Source: a virus
Direction: 5' to 3' (one strand)
Virus record (IMG/VR): IMGVR_UViG_3300025280_000001
Location: 1 to 64,000 of that record
DNA length: 64,000 bases
Below, one piece after another: positions 16,682 to 25,183 of this stretch; positions within the stretch are counted from its first letter, which is position 1, and each line of letters opens with the position of its first letter. The notes beneath the pieces are model-generated. The model searched no databases. It was not told the DNA's origin and saw nothing but the letters and a program-made list of their open reading frames with translations. Made by a program: the position numbers and the translations under genes.

Positions 16682-17017
16682 ATGGGAGGAATATTTGGAT
16701 CTGATGTAACGGTAGCAGCCCCACCCGACAATTCAGATATGTTAAAATGGATGGCTGAGCGTGATGATAGAAACAACGCTTTGTATGCAGAGAGACAAGA
16801 TCAGATTATGGCAATGGAGAATGAGAGGCTTGAAATGGAATCCGCAGCTAGGTTATCTGTTCAAAAAGAAGAAGCTGATATACTTAGGAAAGCTCAGTCC
16901 CTAGAAACATTAGCACAAGAAGAAGCTAGATTACAAGCGGTTGATGAATCGGATGCTGATATAGATAATATAATTACTGGTTTCTATGGTAGTATGTTTG
17001 GTGATAGACCAGAGTAA
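16682..17017 (+). CDS. coiled-coil head-module protein, 111 aa
   Basis: Follows a near-perfect AAGGAGGT. After a short Gly/Pro N-terminus, most of the protein is one long predicted helix rich in Glu, Ala and Gln (RQDQIMAMENERLEMESAA), with an acidic end. It directly precedes the portal gene. It could be a small head-assembly or head-tail joining factor; no family is recognised. Confidence 0.5.
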   Translation: MGGIFGSDVTVAAPPDNSDMLKWMAERDDRNNALYAERQDQIMAMENERLEMESAARLSVQKEEADILRKAQSLETLAQEEARLQAVDESDADIDNIITGFYGSMFGDRPE

Positions 17018-17020
17018 TAT

Positions 17021-18712
17021 ATGAAAGAAAAAATTGCAGACAGATACAAGAAACTAGACTCTAAGAGAGCATCTAAACTAGAGCGTAGTAGATATTGTGC
17101 TTCATTATCAGTCCCCTCATTACTGCCTCCTTATGGTTGGACAGAGGAGACAGCACTACCACAGCCCTTTAGTTCTGTTAGTGCAAAGGGAGTAACTGCT
17201 ATGGCAAGTCGTATGTTAAGTGCACTACTACCACTAAATGATATGCCCTTCTTTAAGTTTGAACAATCAACAGGCATGCAGCCTGATCCAGAAATACGGG
17301 CGTATCTAGAATCTTTAAGCTATCAGGTATATAATAAACTAGCTTCAAAAAACCTAAGAGATATTCTATATCAAGTTCTACAACATCTTATTGTTGTGGG
17401 AGACTGTCTTCTAGTTATGGAAGATGACTATACATTCAGAATGATTAGGCTTGATCAATATGTTTGTCGAAGAGATGTAAGAGGTGATGTTCAGGAGTTG
17501 ATACACCTTGAGTTTGTTGGTGTAGAGAACACTGAAGATGTAGACTCTGTATTTCCTACCGATACAGGAATGCTTGGGCGTACTGGATATAAAACTCTAT
17601 ATTGTAGAGTAACAGCAGAAGAAGACGGTACTTGGAAAATGAGAAGAGAAGACTCTGAAGGTAAACTTGTTAGTGAGGGTGTGTATACAGTTAATCCTCA
17701 CATAGTCCTAAGATGGACTGGTGTTCCTGGTGAAAACTATGGACGCTCTCATTGCGAAGATTTGATAGGTGATATCAAAACACTTGAAGCATTTACCGAA
17801 GGATTAATTGAAGGGATTGCTGCTGGCTCATGTTTTTGGGTTGGTGTAGATCCTGCTGGTATTACAGAAATACAGGACATATCTGGTGCACAGAATGGTG
17901 CAATCATTGGAGCAAGAGCACAAGATGTATTTACCCTATCTCCCTCAGGTACTATGAGTCCTCAGATAAGTGCAACACAGACTGGTGTTGAGCAGATGCG
18001 GCAAGAAATAGGCAAAGCATTTCTTATGGATTCAGCTAGTATGCCTCAAGGAGAGAGAGTTACAGCTACTGCTGTAAGAATGGTTGGACAAGAGTTAGAA
18101 AATGTACTAGGTGGTGCCTTCTCATCTATTGCTCGTAATCTAATGAGACCTATTGTTGAACGAACGGTCTTTCTTATGATTTCTGAAGAAGAAATAGATC
18201 CTAGAATTGCTGATGAGTTTACTGAAAAGGGTGAACTAACAGTAGAAATAGTTACTGGGTTGCAAGCATTGTCTAGAGATTCTGATTTACAGAAGCTTAT
18301 GCAAATGGGTGAGATGGTACGAAACTTACCAGAACAAGCTATGGCTATGTTTAAATGGGATTCTTATGGAAGAGCACTTATATCTTCGTTAGGATTTAAT
18401 GCAGACAACTGGATTAAGTCAGAAGATGATGCTTACCAACAACAACTACAACAACAACAAGATCAAGCAGCTATCCAAGGACAGGCTTCTCAAGCTCAGA
18501 TGATGGCTCAAGCTGTAGCACAAACAGGACAACAAGCTGCAATGCAAGATATAGAGCAAACTGGTGGAGCTGGCGTTGAACAAATGCTAGCACAACTAGG
18601 GATGAGTGGGGAAGATCTAGGTGCTGGGGCTGGTGGACCAGGTATGGATATGAGTCAGCTACAGGGCTTAGAAGAAGCTTTAATGTCTGGTGAATCAGGA
18701 GGAATGGGCTAA
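17021..18712 (+). CDS. portal protein (head-tail connector, T7 gp8-like)
   Basis: Forms the dodecameric portal through which DNA enters and leaves the capsid. The 563-residue product matches the T7 head-tail connector family in length (T7 536) and segments: LPPYGWTEETALPQPFSSVSA, then ASRMLSALLPLNDMPFFKF, then TGVPGENYGRSHCEDLIGD and ERVTATAVRMVGQELENVLGG. The last 100 residues are Gln-rich low complexity, coded by CAA repeats, followed by a Gly-rich end. The next gene begins at its stop. Confidence 0.94.
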   Translation: MKEKIADRYKKLDSKRASKLERSRYCASLSVPSLLPPYGWTEETALPQPFSSVSAKGVTAMASRMLSALLPLNDMPFFKFEQSTGMQPDPEIRAYLESLSYQVYNKLASKNLRDILYQVLQHLIVVGDCLLVMEDDYTFRMIRLDQYVCRRDVRGDVQELIHLEFVGVENTEDVDSVFPTDTGMLGRTGYKTLYCRVTAEEDGTWKMRREDSEGKLVSEGVYTVNPHIVLRWTGVPGENYGRSHCEDLIGDIKTLEAFTEGLIEGIAAGSCFWVGVDPAGITEIQDISGAQNGAIIGARAQDVFTLSPSGTMSPQISATQTGVEQMRQEIGKAFLMDSASMPQGERVTATAVRMVGQELENVLGGAFSSIARNLMRPIVERTVFLMISEEEIDPRIADEFTEKGELTVEIVTGLQALSRDSDLQKLMQMGEMVRNLPEQAMAMFKWDSYGRALISSLGFNADNWIKSEDDAYQQQLQQQQDQAAIQGQASQAQMMAQAVAQTGQQAAMQDIEQTGGAGVEQMLAQLGMSGEDLGAGAGGPGMDMSQLQGLEEALMSGESGGMG

Positions 18713-19992
18713 TGGCTAATCAGAGATATACAGGTTCGGCTAGTTTAGCAGCAACTGGCGGTGAAAAAGGTGTAGTTAATATAGGTGCAACAGAGTATAC
18801 TGTAGGCACAAATTCTACGGTTATTGTAGTCGGTACTGATAGAACTGATTCATTCTCATCAGTAGAATATGACTTAGGATCCACCCCTATTTCCGGGAAG
18901 AGAGTTACTCTGGGAATAGATGTTGATGCTAATGGTGGTACTGTTACTAATGTTGCGGCTACGACTACTTTTACATTTGATGGTGCTTCTAAGACAGACA
19001 ATTCTTCTATTGTTTTAATAGACGGTCATGGTACATCTAAAACCTATGTAGGTAGGACTCGATTATTTTCAACAGCAACCGTCACTATTACAGACTTTAC
19101 TGAACTAAACAGTACTGATAAGGTAAACCTAATTGCTACTGATGGTACCAACTACGATTTTGTTAATGGTGACCAAAGTTCGGTGGCAGGGACATGGGAA
19201 TCCACAACCTCTAACAATGCTACCGCTACTAATTTAATGAATGTCATCAACACCTCATCGGGTCCAGCTGGAACTAGATTTACTGCTACGGTAGATGAGG
19301 CAACTGTAACTATAACTCAAGCAACAATAGGCAGTGATGGTAATACCACAGTTACTTTAACGGACACTGGAACTGCTGGTATGACAAAGACAAACTTTAC
19401 TGGTGGACAGAATATAAGATCAGATGAATTTACTTTGGTAGATAGTGCTACTACAACAGGTGATAACTTTATTGCTTTAGTAAATGGATCTAATGGTCAC
19501 AATGGAACAATCACAGCTGCTAATTCTAGTGGTGCTATTACATTAACACAAGTAGTAAAGAGTATAAAAGGAAATACATTAATAACATCAGATACTAATT
19601 TCGATGCTGCTTGTACTGGAGATGTGCCAGACGCTGCCTTTACAGGCGGAGCTGATCTTAATTTTTATGCAGAATTCTCACCCACTGGTAATGCTAATGA
19701 ATGGACTGTATTTGATGCATACGGAGGTACAGGTGCTTTAGTCTATACTCATAATAGATTTAATCCTACTGGTATAGAGATTGCTAATGATTTAACCTTA
19801 ACGAATGGAAGCTTTGGAATCTATAGTTTAGACTTAACTTCTATTAATGCTCCGTTTATTAGGTTAGGAATTAATTCACAAGGTAGAACACTACCAGATG
19901 ACTTAGGATTTACATTTAATATATCATATCCCGTTGACTATGACAAGGGTATAGATAAAGAAACATGGTCTGAAAAAGGAGAACGAAACTAA
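18712..19992 (+). CDS. head-module structural protein with repeated beta domain
   Basis: 426 residues, Thr/Ser/Asn/Gly rich and beta-strand-like. Residues ~115-230 have the pattern NLIATDGTNYDFVNG, ATATNLMNVIN, FTAT, VTITQ, IGSDGNTTVTL, FTGG; a diverged second copy follows and the same pattern recurs in the tail fibre at 28027. The C-terminal ~110 residues (FYAEFSPTGNANEWTVF, RLGINSQGRTLPDD) resemble the whole of the next protein. Likely a capsid fibre or decoration protein, as three such genes sit between portal and scaffold, where T7 has none. Confidence 0.55.
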   Translation: MANQRYTGSASLAATGGEKGVVNIGATEYTVGTNSTVIVVGTDRTDSFSSVEYDLGSTPISGKRVTLGIDVDANGGTVTNVAATTTFTFDGASKTDNSSIVLIDGHGTSKTYVGRTRLFSTATVTITDFTELNSTDKVNLIATDGTNYDFVNGDQSSVAGTWESTTSNNATATNLMNVINTSSGPAGTRFTATVDEATVTITQATIGSDGNTTVTLTDTGTAGMTKTNFTGGQNIRSDEFTLVDSATTTGDNFIALVNGSNGHNGTITAANSSGAITLTQVVKSIKGNTLITSDTNFDAACTGDVPDAAFTGGADLNFYAEFSPTGNANEWTVFDAYGGTGALVYTHNRFNPTGIEIANDLTLTNGSFGIYSLDLTSINAPFIRLGINSQGRTLPDDLGFTFNISYPVDYDKGIDKETWSEKGERN

Positions 19993-20438
19993 TGGCAGTA
20001 AAAGAAACCATAAACAAGGGGTGGAGCCCAGTCTCAACAGGAGATGGTTTTTATATTACCACCACCCAAGGTGAAAATGATGCACTGAGTGCAGCTACTG
20101 TTGCCCCTGTAACCCCAGCTATTCCAGCTTCTACAAGACTAAGCGGAAGTAAGATAATGGTATTCATTGATGTGAATACAATAAGCGGTTCAGTAGGAAC
20201 AACTGATATATTCATGGAAATGTCACCCGATGGTGTTAATTGGACTTCTCATGAAACCACTGGTCAAGACTATATCGAACTATCAACTACATTTAATCAT
20301 AATGCTACAGGTTGGACTGTTTTAATTGCAGACCTACAAGAATTTAGATCTCCATATTATAGGATTGGTTTTAATTCTCAAGGAAATACTATGGGAACAG
20401 TTATGCGATTCCAAATGGGTTACTCCTATGCTAAGTAA
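19992..20438 (+). CDS. head-module structural protein, paralogue of upstream C-terminus
   Basis: A 148-residue beta-rich protein. FMEMSPDGVNWTSHET and YYRIGFNSQGNTMGTVMRFQ line up with FYAEFSPTGNANEWTVF and FIRLGINSQGRTLPDDLGF at the end of the preceding gene, so both probably use the same capsid-binding or trimerising domain. The start overlaps the previous stop (TAATG). A decoration or fibre component is the best guess. Confidence 0.5.
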   Translation: MAVKETINKGWSPVSTGDGFYITTTQGENDALSAATVAPVTPAIPASTRLSGSKIMVFIDVNTISGSVGTTDIFMEMSPDGVNWTSHETTGQDYIELSTTFNHNATGWTVLIADLQEFRSPYYRIGFNSQGNTMGTVMRFQMGYSYAK

Positions 20439-20443
20439 TCACC

Positions 20444-21487
20444 ATGGCTATAGACAATGACCCTATCTTTTCCCTAGATATAATAGGGGCATCGGAGGAT
20501 GTTACTAGTACTAACTGTGTATTAAGACAGAATAAAACAAGAATGCTAGGTCGTGGTAGTATGGATAATATGGTATCTATACGTAATGAAACACTGTTTA
20601 ACAGGGGTTGGAGTGTACCAGAATCATGGGATCATGACTGGACAAAAGACCTTGGTCCGGTGTGGACACCTGAAAATCTTACTAATATAGAATCATGGAT
20701 ACTACCAGAGTATTTTCATCCCGAAGAATCAGATGAAACTAAATGTGTGTGGGCTAATAATAGAATAGGCTTTGATGAAGATGCAGAAACTCTTGGTACT
20801 GGTGGTTTTGAACAAAACGATTCTGGAAAGATGCCTGTGTTTCTTAGAAACACTAGCCATAGAAATTTCAATGGTTTAAAGTTTGATGGTACTAACGATG
20901 TTATGCGAGGTTCGTCTGGTGCTATGTGGAATGTGGGCACAGCTAATTTCCTATGCTATGTAGCATTCCTACAAACCGATAGCGATGAGAAACAGCCCGT
21001 AGTTGCTAAGGATGACAAAGGTTCTTTTCTTCTTGAAGCTGATTGGTCAAGCTCTAATATTTCTGCAACATTTAATATGGCTGACAATGAACTACTTGTA
21101 CGCATGAATACAGGTGCTGATGGTTTCCAAATTATAGGATTTGGTAGAGGAGCAGGAGTACCTACCGTACAGAAACAATGGGCAAGATCATATAATTTCG
21201 GCACTGAAACAATTGCTTTGTCTACTGATACAACAGACTTAGATGACGCACAAAAACCAGGGCTTGGTGATGCAGTCGGTGCTTCATTTAGTGATGAGTT
21301 TGATGGTGTTATATATGAAGTGATTTTTGTAAATGATGATTTGGGTGTAGGAACTAATATTAGTGATGGTACTAAAGATAAGATAGAGGGTTATTTAGCG
21401 TGGAAATACAATGTACAGGGTAATCTTTACTCTGGACATCCATATGAGAACGAACCACCACGAATGGATGACTTAAGAAGAGCATAA
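20444..21487 (+). CDS. structural protein with LamG/concanavalin-like lectin domain
   Basis: 347 residues. The C-terminal 200 residues read as a concanavalin A-like (LamG) domain: LKFDGTNDVMRGSSG at its start, VIYEVIFVND, and the classic end KIEGYLAWKYNVQGNLYSGHPYEN. Such domains bind glycans and are common in marine phage virion proteins. The first 100 residues (SMDNMVSIRNETLFNRGWSVPESW) probably attach it to the capsid or its fibres. Last of the three extra structural genes ahead of the scaffold. Confidence 0.65.
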   Translation: MAIDNDPIFSLDIIGASEDVTSTNCVLRQNKTRMLGRGSMDNMVSIRNETLFNRGWSVPESWDHDWTKDLGPVWTPENLTNIESWILPEYFHPEESDETKCVWANNRIGFDEDAETLGTGGFEQNDSGKMPVFLRNTSHRNFNGLKFDGTNDVMRGSSGAMWNVGTANFLCYVAFLQTDSDEKQPVVAKDDKGSFLLEADWSSSNISATFNMADNELLVRMNTGADGFQIIGFGRGAGVPTVQKQWARSYNFGTETIALSTDTTDLDDAQKPGLGDAVGASFSDEFDGVIYEVIFVNDDLGVGTNISDGTKDKIEGYLAWKYNVQGNLYSGHPYENEPPRMDDLRRA

Positions 21488-21518
21488 ATGTTTGTATTAA
21501 TTTTAAAGGAGAATTCAA

Positions 21519-21689
21519 ATGGCTAAGAATAATTTAACTGAAGCAGAAAAGAAAAAGCGAGCTGCTGCACGGAGAGCTGCTGCACGATCTAGTGCAAAGT
21601 CTGGTGCAAGTGGTAGTGGCACGAAGTCTAGATCAAAAAAACGAGCAGCATACAGATCAGCAAAAGCTAAGACTAGCGGCGGTCGTTAA
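21519..21689 (+). CDS. small Ala/Lys/Arg/Ser-rich protein, 56 aa
   Basis: ATG 21519 follows AAGGAG, and the stop falls two bases before the next ATG. After MAKNNLTEAEKKKRAAARRA the rest is nearly all Ala, Ser, Lys and Arg, like histone H1 tails. The protein must bind a polyanion, most simply DNA in the capsid or nucleoid. Good ribosome binding site and tight packing support a real gene. Confidence 0.65.
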   Translation: MAKNNLTEAEKKKRAAARRAAARSSAKSGASGSGTKSRSKKRAAYRSAKAKTSGGR

Positions 21690-21691
21690 AC

Positions 21692-21928
21692 ATGCCACCA
21701 GAAGATCCATGGGAGACTCATGACGGCAAGACTAATGGTTGGGATGAATACAAAAGATTAGTCATTAATGAGCTAGAAAGAACTAACCATAGATTAGATG
21801 TAATGGATAAAAGATTATCAAAGATAGAGAAACATATTGTAGTATTACAAACTAAGGCAGCTATGTGGGCTGCCTGTATTGCAATAATGATTTCAGGGGG
21901 CTTCGGTCTCCTAACTAAAATCCTTTGA
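21692..21928 (+). CDS. coiled-coil protein with C-terminal membrane helix
   Basis: 78 residues: a polar N-terminus (PWETHDGKTNGWDEY), a heptad-like coiled coil (ERTNHRLDVMDKRLSKIEKHI), and one C-terminal membrane helix (AAMWAACIAIMISGGFGLL). This layout matches XhlA/holin-associated proteins and some small T7-like lysis proteins. A role in lysis is plausible; its place between head genes neither supports nor excludes it. Confidence 0.55.
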   Translation: MPPEDPWETHDGKTNGWDEYKRLVINELERTNHRLDVMDKRLSKIEKHIVVLQTKAAMWAACIAIMISGGFGLLTKIL

Positions 21929-21964
21929 CTCTGGGGAACAGAATTATCGTAAGGAGATAAAGAC

Positions 21965-23005
21965 ATGGCACAATTAGGCGACCCTTCGCAGATACCTCAA
22001 GCAGAATTGCTTGGAGCAGAACAATCATTAACACCTGGAGCTGTAGAATACAGCCCAGAAAACTCAACAACACCTGGAGCTGTACCTACAGCTGATGCTA
22101 CAGCTGAGCAGCTAGCAGCATTATCTCAAGATCCTACAGCAGTACCTGACGATTTCAATCGTCTGAAAGAACGGGCTGCATTTGAATCTTATGTACAGAA
22201 TCAAGGGGAAACTATACCGCCTAACTTTAAAGATGCTGGTGCATGGTTTGATTCCTTGAAAGAGGCACAGAAAAACTATACCCAAGGACAACAGGATATA
22301 GCAGACCTAAAGCGTACATATGCTGAGAACGATACAGTTAATCCTAACTATCAGGCTCCAGTAGAGACACCGCCTGAAGCCCCTCAGCCAGTAACTGATG
22401 GAGTTAATCCAGAACTTAGGATACCTAGCCCATCAGAAACTCAAGAGGTAGAGACGGAATCGCATTCTCAGCCTGCCCTCTCTGAAGAGCAGTGGCAAGC
22501 TTGGGGCATGGAGATAGCAGTAAAGGGAGACCTTACACCAGAAACTAGAGAAGAAATTAAACAAGCAGGTTTTACCGATAGAATGGTAGACGATTTCTTA
22601 GGTGCTCAAAAGGCACGAATGAGAGAAGCATATGGCGATGCCGCTACTGTTGTTGGTGGGAAAGATAAACTAGACAATCTCTTTAAATGGGCTGCTGAAA
22701 GCTTATCATACGAAGAACAAGTCCAGATTAATGTTGGACTATCAAGCCCCGCTTATGAAGTAACTCTAAGAGGCTTGAATGATATGTACAATACAAGATC
22801 AAATAAAACAGCCAAGGCTAATGAGCCTGCCAGTTTACAAAACAGACAACCAGTAGCTGATACTCAGGCTGGTTATGTAGCATATTCAACTAAACGAGAG
22901 TTTTATGCTGACAGAAACAACCCTCGTTTTAAAACAGACAAAGCGTTTCGTGCTGCTGTAGAACAGCGTATGGTGCGAACCGATTATAACAGATTACCAA
23001 ATTAA
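21965..23005 (+). CDS. capsid scaffold / assembly protein (T7 gp9-like)
   Basis: 346 residues, strongly acidic and Pro/Gln/Ala/Glu-rich with little hydrophobic core, immediately before the major capsid gene: the usual place and look of T7 gp9-type scaffolds. The C-terminal third (SEEQWQAWGMEIAVKGDLTPETREEIKQ; FAWAESL-like helices; YVAYSTKREFYADRNNPRFK) is typical of the family. PGAVEYSPENSTTPGAVPT near residues 25-45 repeats the unit TPGAV. AAGGAG ribosome binding site. Confidence 0.82.
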   Translation: MAQLGDPSQIPQAELLGAEQSLTPGAVEYSPENSTTPGAVPTADATAEQLAALSQDPTAVPDDFNRLKERAAFESYVQNQGETIPPNFKDAGAWFDSLKEAQKNYTQGQQDIADLKRTYAENDTVNPNYQAPVETPPEAPQPVTDGVNPELRIPSPSETQEVETESHSQPALSEEQWQAWGMEIAVKGDLTPETREEIKQAGFTDRMVDDFLGAQKARMREAYGDAATVVGGKDKLDNLFKWAAESLSYEEQVQINVGLSSPAYEVTLRGLNDMYNTRSNKTAKANEPASLQNRQPVADTQAGYVAYSTKREFYADRNNPRFKTDKAFRAAVEQRMVRTDYNRLPN

Positions 23006-23184
23006 GAGGTGATAGACTCTTAATAAACTACCAGACTAGCTGTCTTGTAGTGATCTTCCGTTCAGGAAAGGTTGCTTGATGGCTAAGAGGTCGTAGATGA
23101 ATACTCCTAGGGGAACAATTGAAGTCTATGTATATATTTTCTATCATATATTAACACAGTCTTTAATTTCTAAGGAGAAATATT
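23006..23184 (+). promoter_or_regulatory. capsid gene leader with hairpins
   Basis: A 179-base gap before the capsid gene. ACTACCAGAC-TAGCT-GTCTTGTAGT (23027-23051) is a 10-bp stem with one mismatch, followed by a CTTCC/GGAAAG hairpin. AT-rich DNA and a strong AAGGAG come just before the ATG. T7 has a phage promoter and an RNase III hairpin at the equivalent place, so a processing site and phage promoter are likely here, but I cannot name the promoter bases. Confidence 0.45.
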
Positions 23185-24444
23185 ATGACATCATCAGGAA
23201 GTCCCCAAGGGGACCTACTCAATACCCATCTACCCTATCGCGGAGACGTGGCGGCGGCAACGTCAGGCACTAGTCAGATAGCTGGTTCAGGTGACGGTAA
23301 ATTATGGCTCCCGATTTGGTCGGGAGAAGTTATTCATGCTTATGACGAATACAATACATTCGAAAGCTTGGTAACAAGTAAAACAATAGCAAGCGGACGC
23401 TCAATGCAATTCCCAATCACGGGAACAGTTGACATCCAAGCCGCTTGGAACGCAGGCGAAGAATTAGTAGGCGGAACAGATGCTAAGTCAACCACATTCA
23501 ATGTGAGTCTTGACGCGCGTCCTATCGCAGCATTCTTCGAAACTGATAACATCGACTTGATGATTACTCAGTGGGAATACCGAGCAGAATTGGCACGACA
23601 AGCAGGTCTAGCACTTGCTAATGCTCGTGATAAGCAAATCTGGTCATTCCTTTGTCGCGCTGGTGCAACCAATCAACTTGGTGCAACAACAGATCCTCGT
23701 CCACAAATGGGTTTGGATACTGTTATTTACGGCGGTACAGTTGAAGCAAATGCAGATCACCTTGGTGCTATGTGGGGTACTGCAACTGTCAAAGAACGAA
23801 CAGATGCTGCTCTTGAACTCTTAGCTTCTCTTGAGAAGTTCTTAGTTCACTTGCAAGAAAATAACATTGACGCAGGTCAAGTTTACTGTGCTGTTTCACC
23901 TCAAGCGTTCATGGATATCCGTGCGTTAGGTGTAGCCAGAGTAGATACTGATCTGAACGATGGTGGTAACCAACTTATGTTCAACGGCTCCGCCGTTGGT
24001 GGATTTGGTACTGGACTAGGTGGACCTTTAACACAAGGCATGGCTAAGATTCGGGATACCCTAACTTATATGGGTGTTACCATTGTGAAAAGTAATCACA
24101 TTATGACAACTGATATTTCAGATTCAAGTTCAGCTGATATTGGTGAGGCTCGTTACGGTCTTAACTTTGCTCTTGCTAAAGTTGGTGCTGCTATGTGGAC
24201 ACCTGAATGCATTGCTTCTCTTAAGTTGCAAGGCGTGAAGGTAGATACTGTAGATGATATTCGTCGTAACACACAGTTCACTGTTGCTTCAACAATGAAT
24301 GGTACTGGTGTTCTTCGTCCAGAATGTTGTGCTCTGTTCTCAGGGTACGAACCTACGGATGCAACTCCAACTCGTACAGACGTTGCAGCTGCTGGAACTG
24401 GGCTCGATCTTGCTGGCGCAGGTGCAGAGTACACAGCAGTGTAA
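23185..24444 (+). CDS. major capsid protein (T7 gp10-like)
   Basis: Main shell protein, 419 aa, HK97 fold by family. Segments typical of T7-like capsids: LWLPIWSGEVIHAYDEYNTFESLV, SGRSMQFPITGT, DARPIAAFFETDNIDLMITQWEYR, and a C-terminal GLNFALAKVGAAMWTPECI. Codon use shows many preferred GCT/GGT/CGT codons, as expected for the most expressed gene. It has its own leader upstream and a strong terminator downstream. Confidence 0.95.
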   Translation: MTSSGSPQGDLLNTHLPYRGDVAAATSGTSQIAGSGDGKLWLPIWSGEVIHAYDEYNTFESLVTSKTIASGRSMQFPITGTVDIQAAWNAGEELVGGTDAKSTTFNVSLDARPIAAFFETDNIDLMITQWEYRAELARQAGLALANARDKQIWSFLCRAGATNQLGATTDPRPQMGLDTVIYGGTVEANADHLGAMWGTATVKERTDAALELLASLEKFLVHLQENNIDAGQVYCAVSPQAFMDIRALGVARVDTDLNDGGNQLMFNGSAVGGFGTGLGGPLTQGMAKIRDTLTYMGVTIVKSNHIMTTDISDSSSADIGEARYGLNFALAKVGAAMWTPECIASLKLQGVKVDTVDDIRRNTQFTVASTMNGTGVLRPECCALFSGYEPTDATPTRTDVAAAGTGLDLAGAGAEYTAV

Positions 24445-24476
24445 TTTAGTTTATAATTTAATTATTATATACATCG

Positions 24477-24513
24477 GGTCCCTTGCCTCTCTGAGGTGAG
24501 GGACCTTTTTTTT
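24477..24513 (+). terminator. intrinsic terminator after capsid gene
   Basis: 13-bp stem GGTCCCTTGCCTC / GAGGTGAGGGACC (two G-T pairs) with a 3-base TCT loop, then eight T residues. Placement directly after the capsid gene mirrors T7 Tphi. Confidence 0.93.
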
Positions 24514-24527
24514 ATAGGGAGATAATC

Positions 24528-25181
24528 ATGGGAAGTATATCAAGACTTGAAGCAGTGAATCACATGCTGCTTACCGCAGGTGAGAGCATAGTCGCAGATT
24601 TAGACGATAGCTCTGGTATAGATACAGGCTTAGCCGAATTTGTTTTAGACCAAGCTTCGAAAGATTATCAACTTAGGGGACTGGCTAGCAATAAGTTTGT
24701 AAAGAAGTATAAACTATCGTCTGCTGGTGAGATTGTTTTACCTGATAATGTCATTGCCGCTGAACTAGTATCTAATCATACTGATACTGATGGCAATGTT
24801 ATTATAGGTATAGATCGTCAGAAGAAACTATTCAATATAGTTAACAATACATTGGATTGGAAATCAGATACAGAATATAAAGTAGAGATTGTATTTGAAT
24901 TAAGTTGGGAAGACCTGTCAACCCCAGGACAAAGAGGTATACTTTCTTCGGCTATGAGACAATATCAATTAATTGTACAGGGAGATGATATCTCCGATAG
25001 ATACCTTGGGGAAGCTGAAGGTATACACAGGGCTAGAGCTAAAGCAGCTGATATAAATGATAGACGCTCTTCTATATTTAATAGTGGTAGCCGTATAATG
25101 CTCCGTGCTTTGACTAGAGAATCAGGAGGTGCTGGTAATGATCCTGCACGGTTTAGGTTCTGGCGGCATAGAGGAGTATAA
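24528..25181 (+). CDS. tail tubular protein A (T7 gp11-like)
   Basis: 217 residues (T7 gp11 is 196). The start SRLEAVNHMLLTAGES, the DQASKDYQLRGLASN segment and the C-terminal ARAKAADINDRRSS are typical of the gatekeeper/adaptor ring of podoviral tails. It joins portal to nozzle. It is followed at once by the nozzle gene. Confidence 0.92.
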   Translation: MGSISRLEAVNHMLLTAGESIVADLDDSSGIDTGLAEFVLDQASKDYQLRGLASNKFVKKYKLSSAGEIVLPDNVIAAELVSNHTDTDGNVIIGIDRQKKLFNIVNNTLDWKSDTEYKVEIVFELSWEDLSTPGQRGILSSAMRQYQLIVQGDDISDRYLGEAEGIHRARAKAADINDRRSSIFNSGSRIMLRALTRESGGAGNDPARFRFWRHRGV

Positions 25182-25183
25182 AG

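Noticed and set aside
18436-18465. CAA-rich microsatellite-like tract
   Set aside because: It encodes the Gln-rich tail normal for this portal family and lies in frame; simple low complexity, not a separate element.
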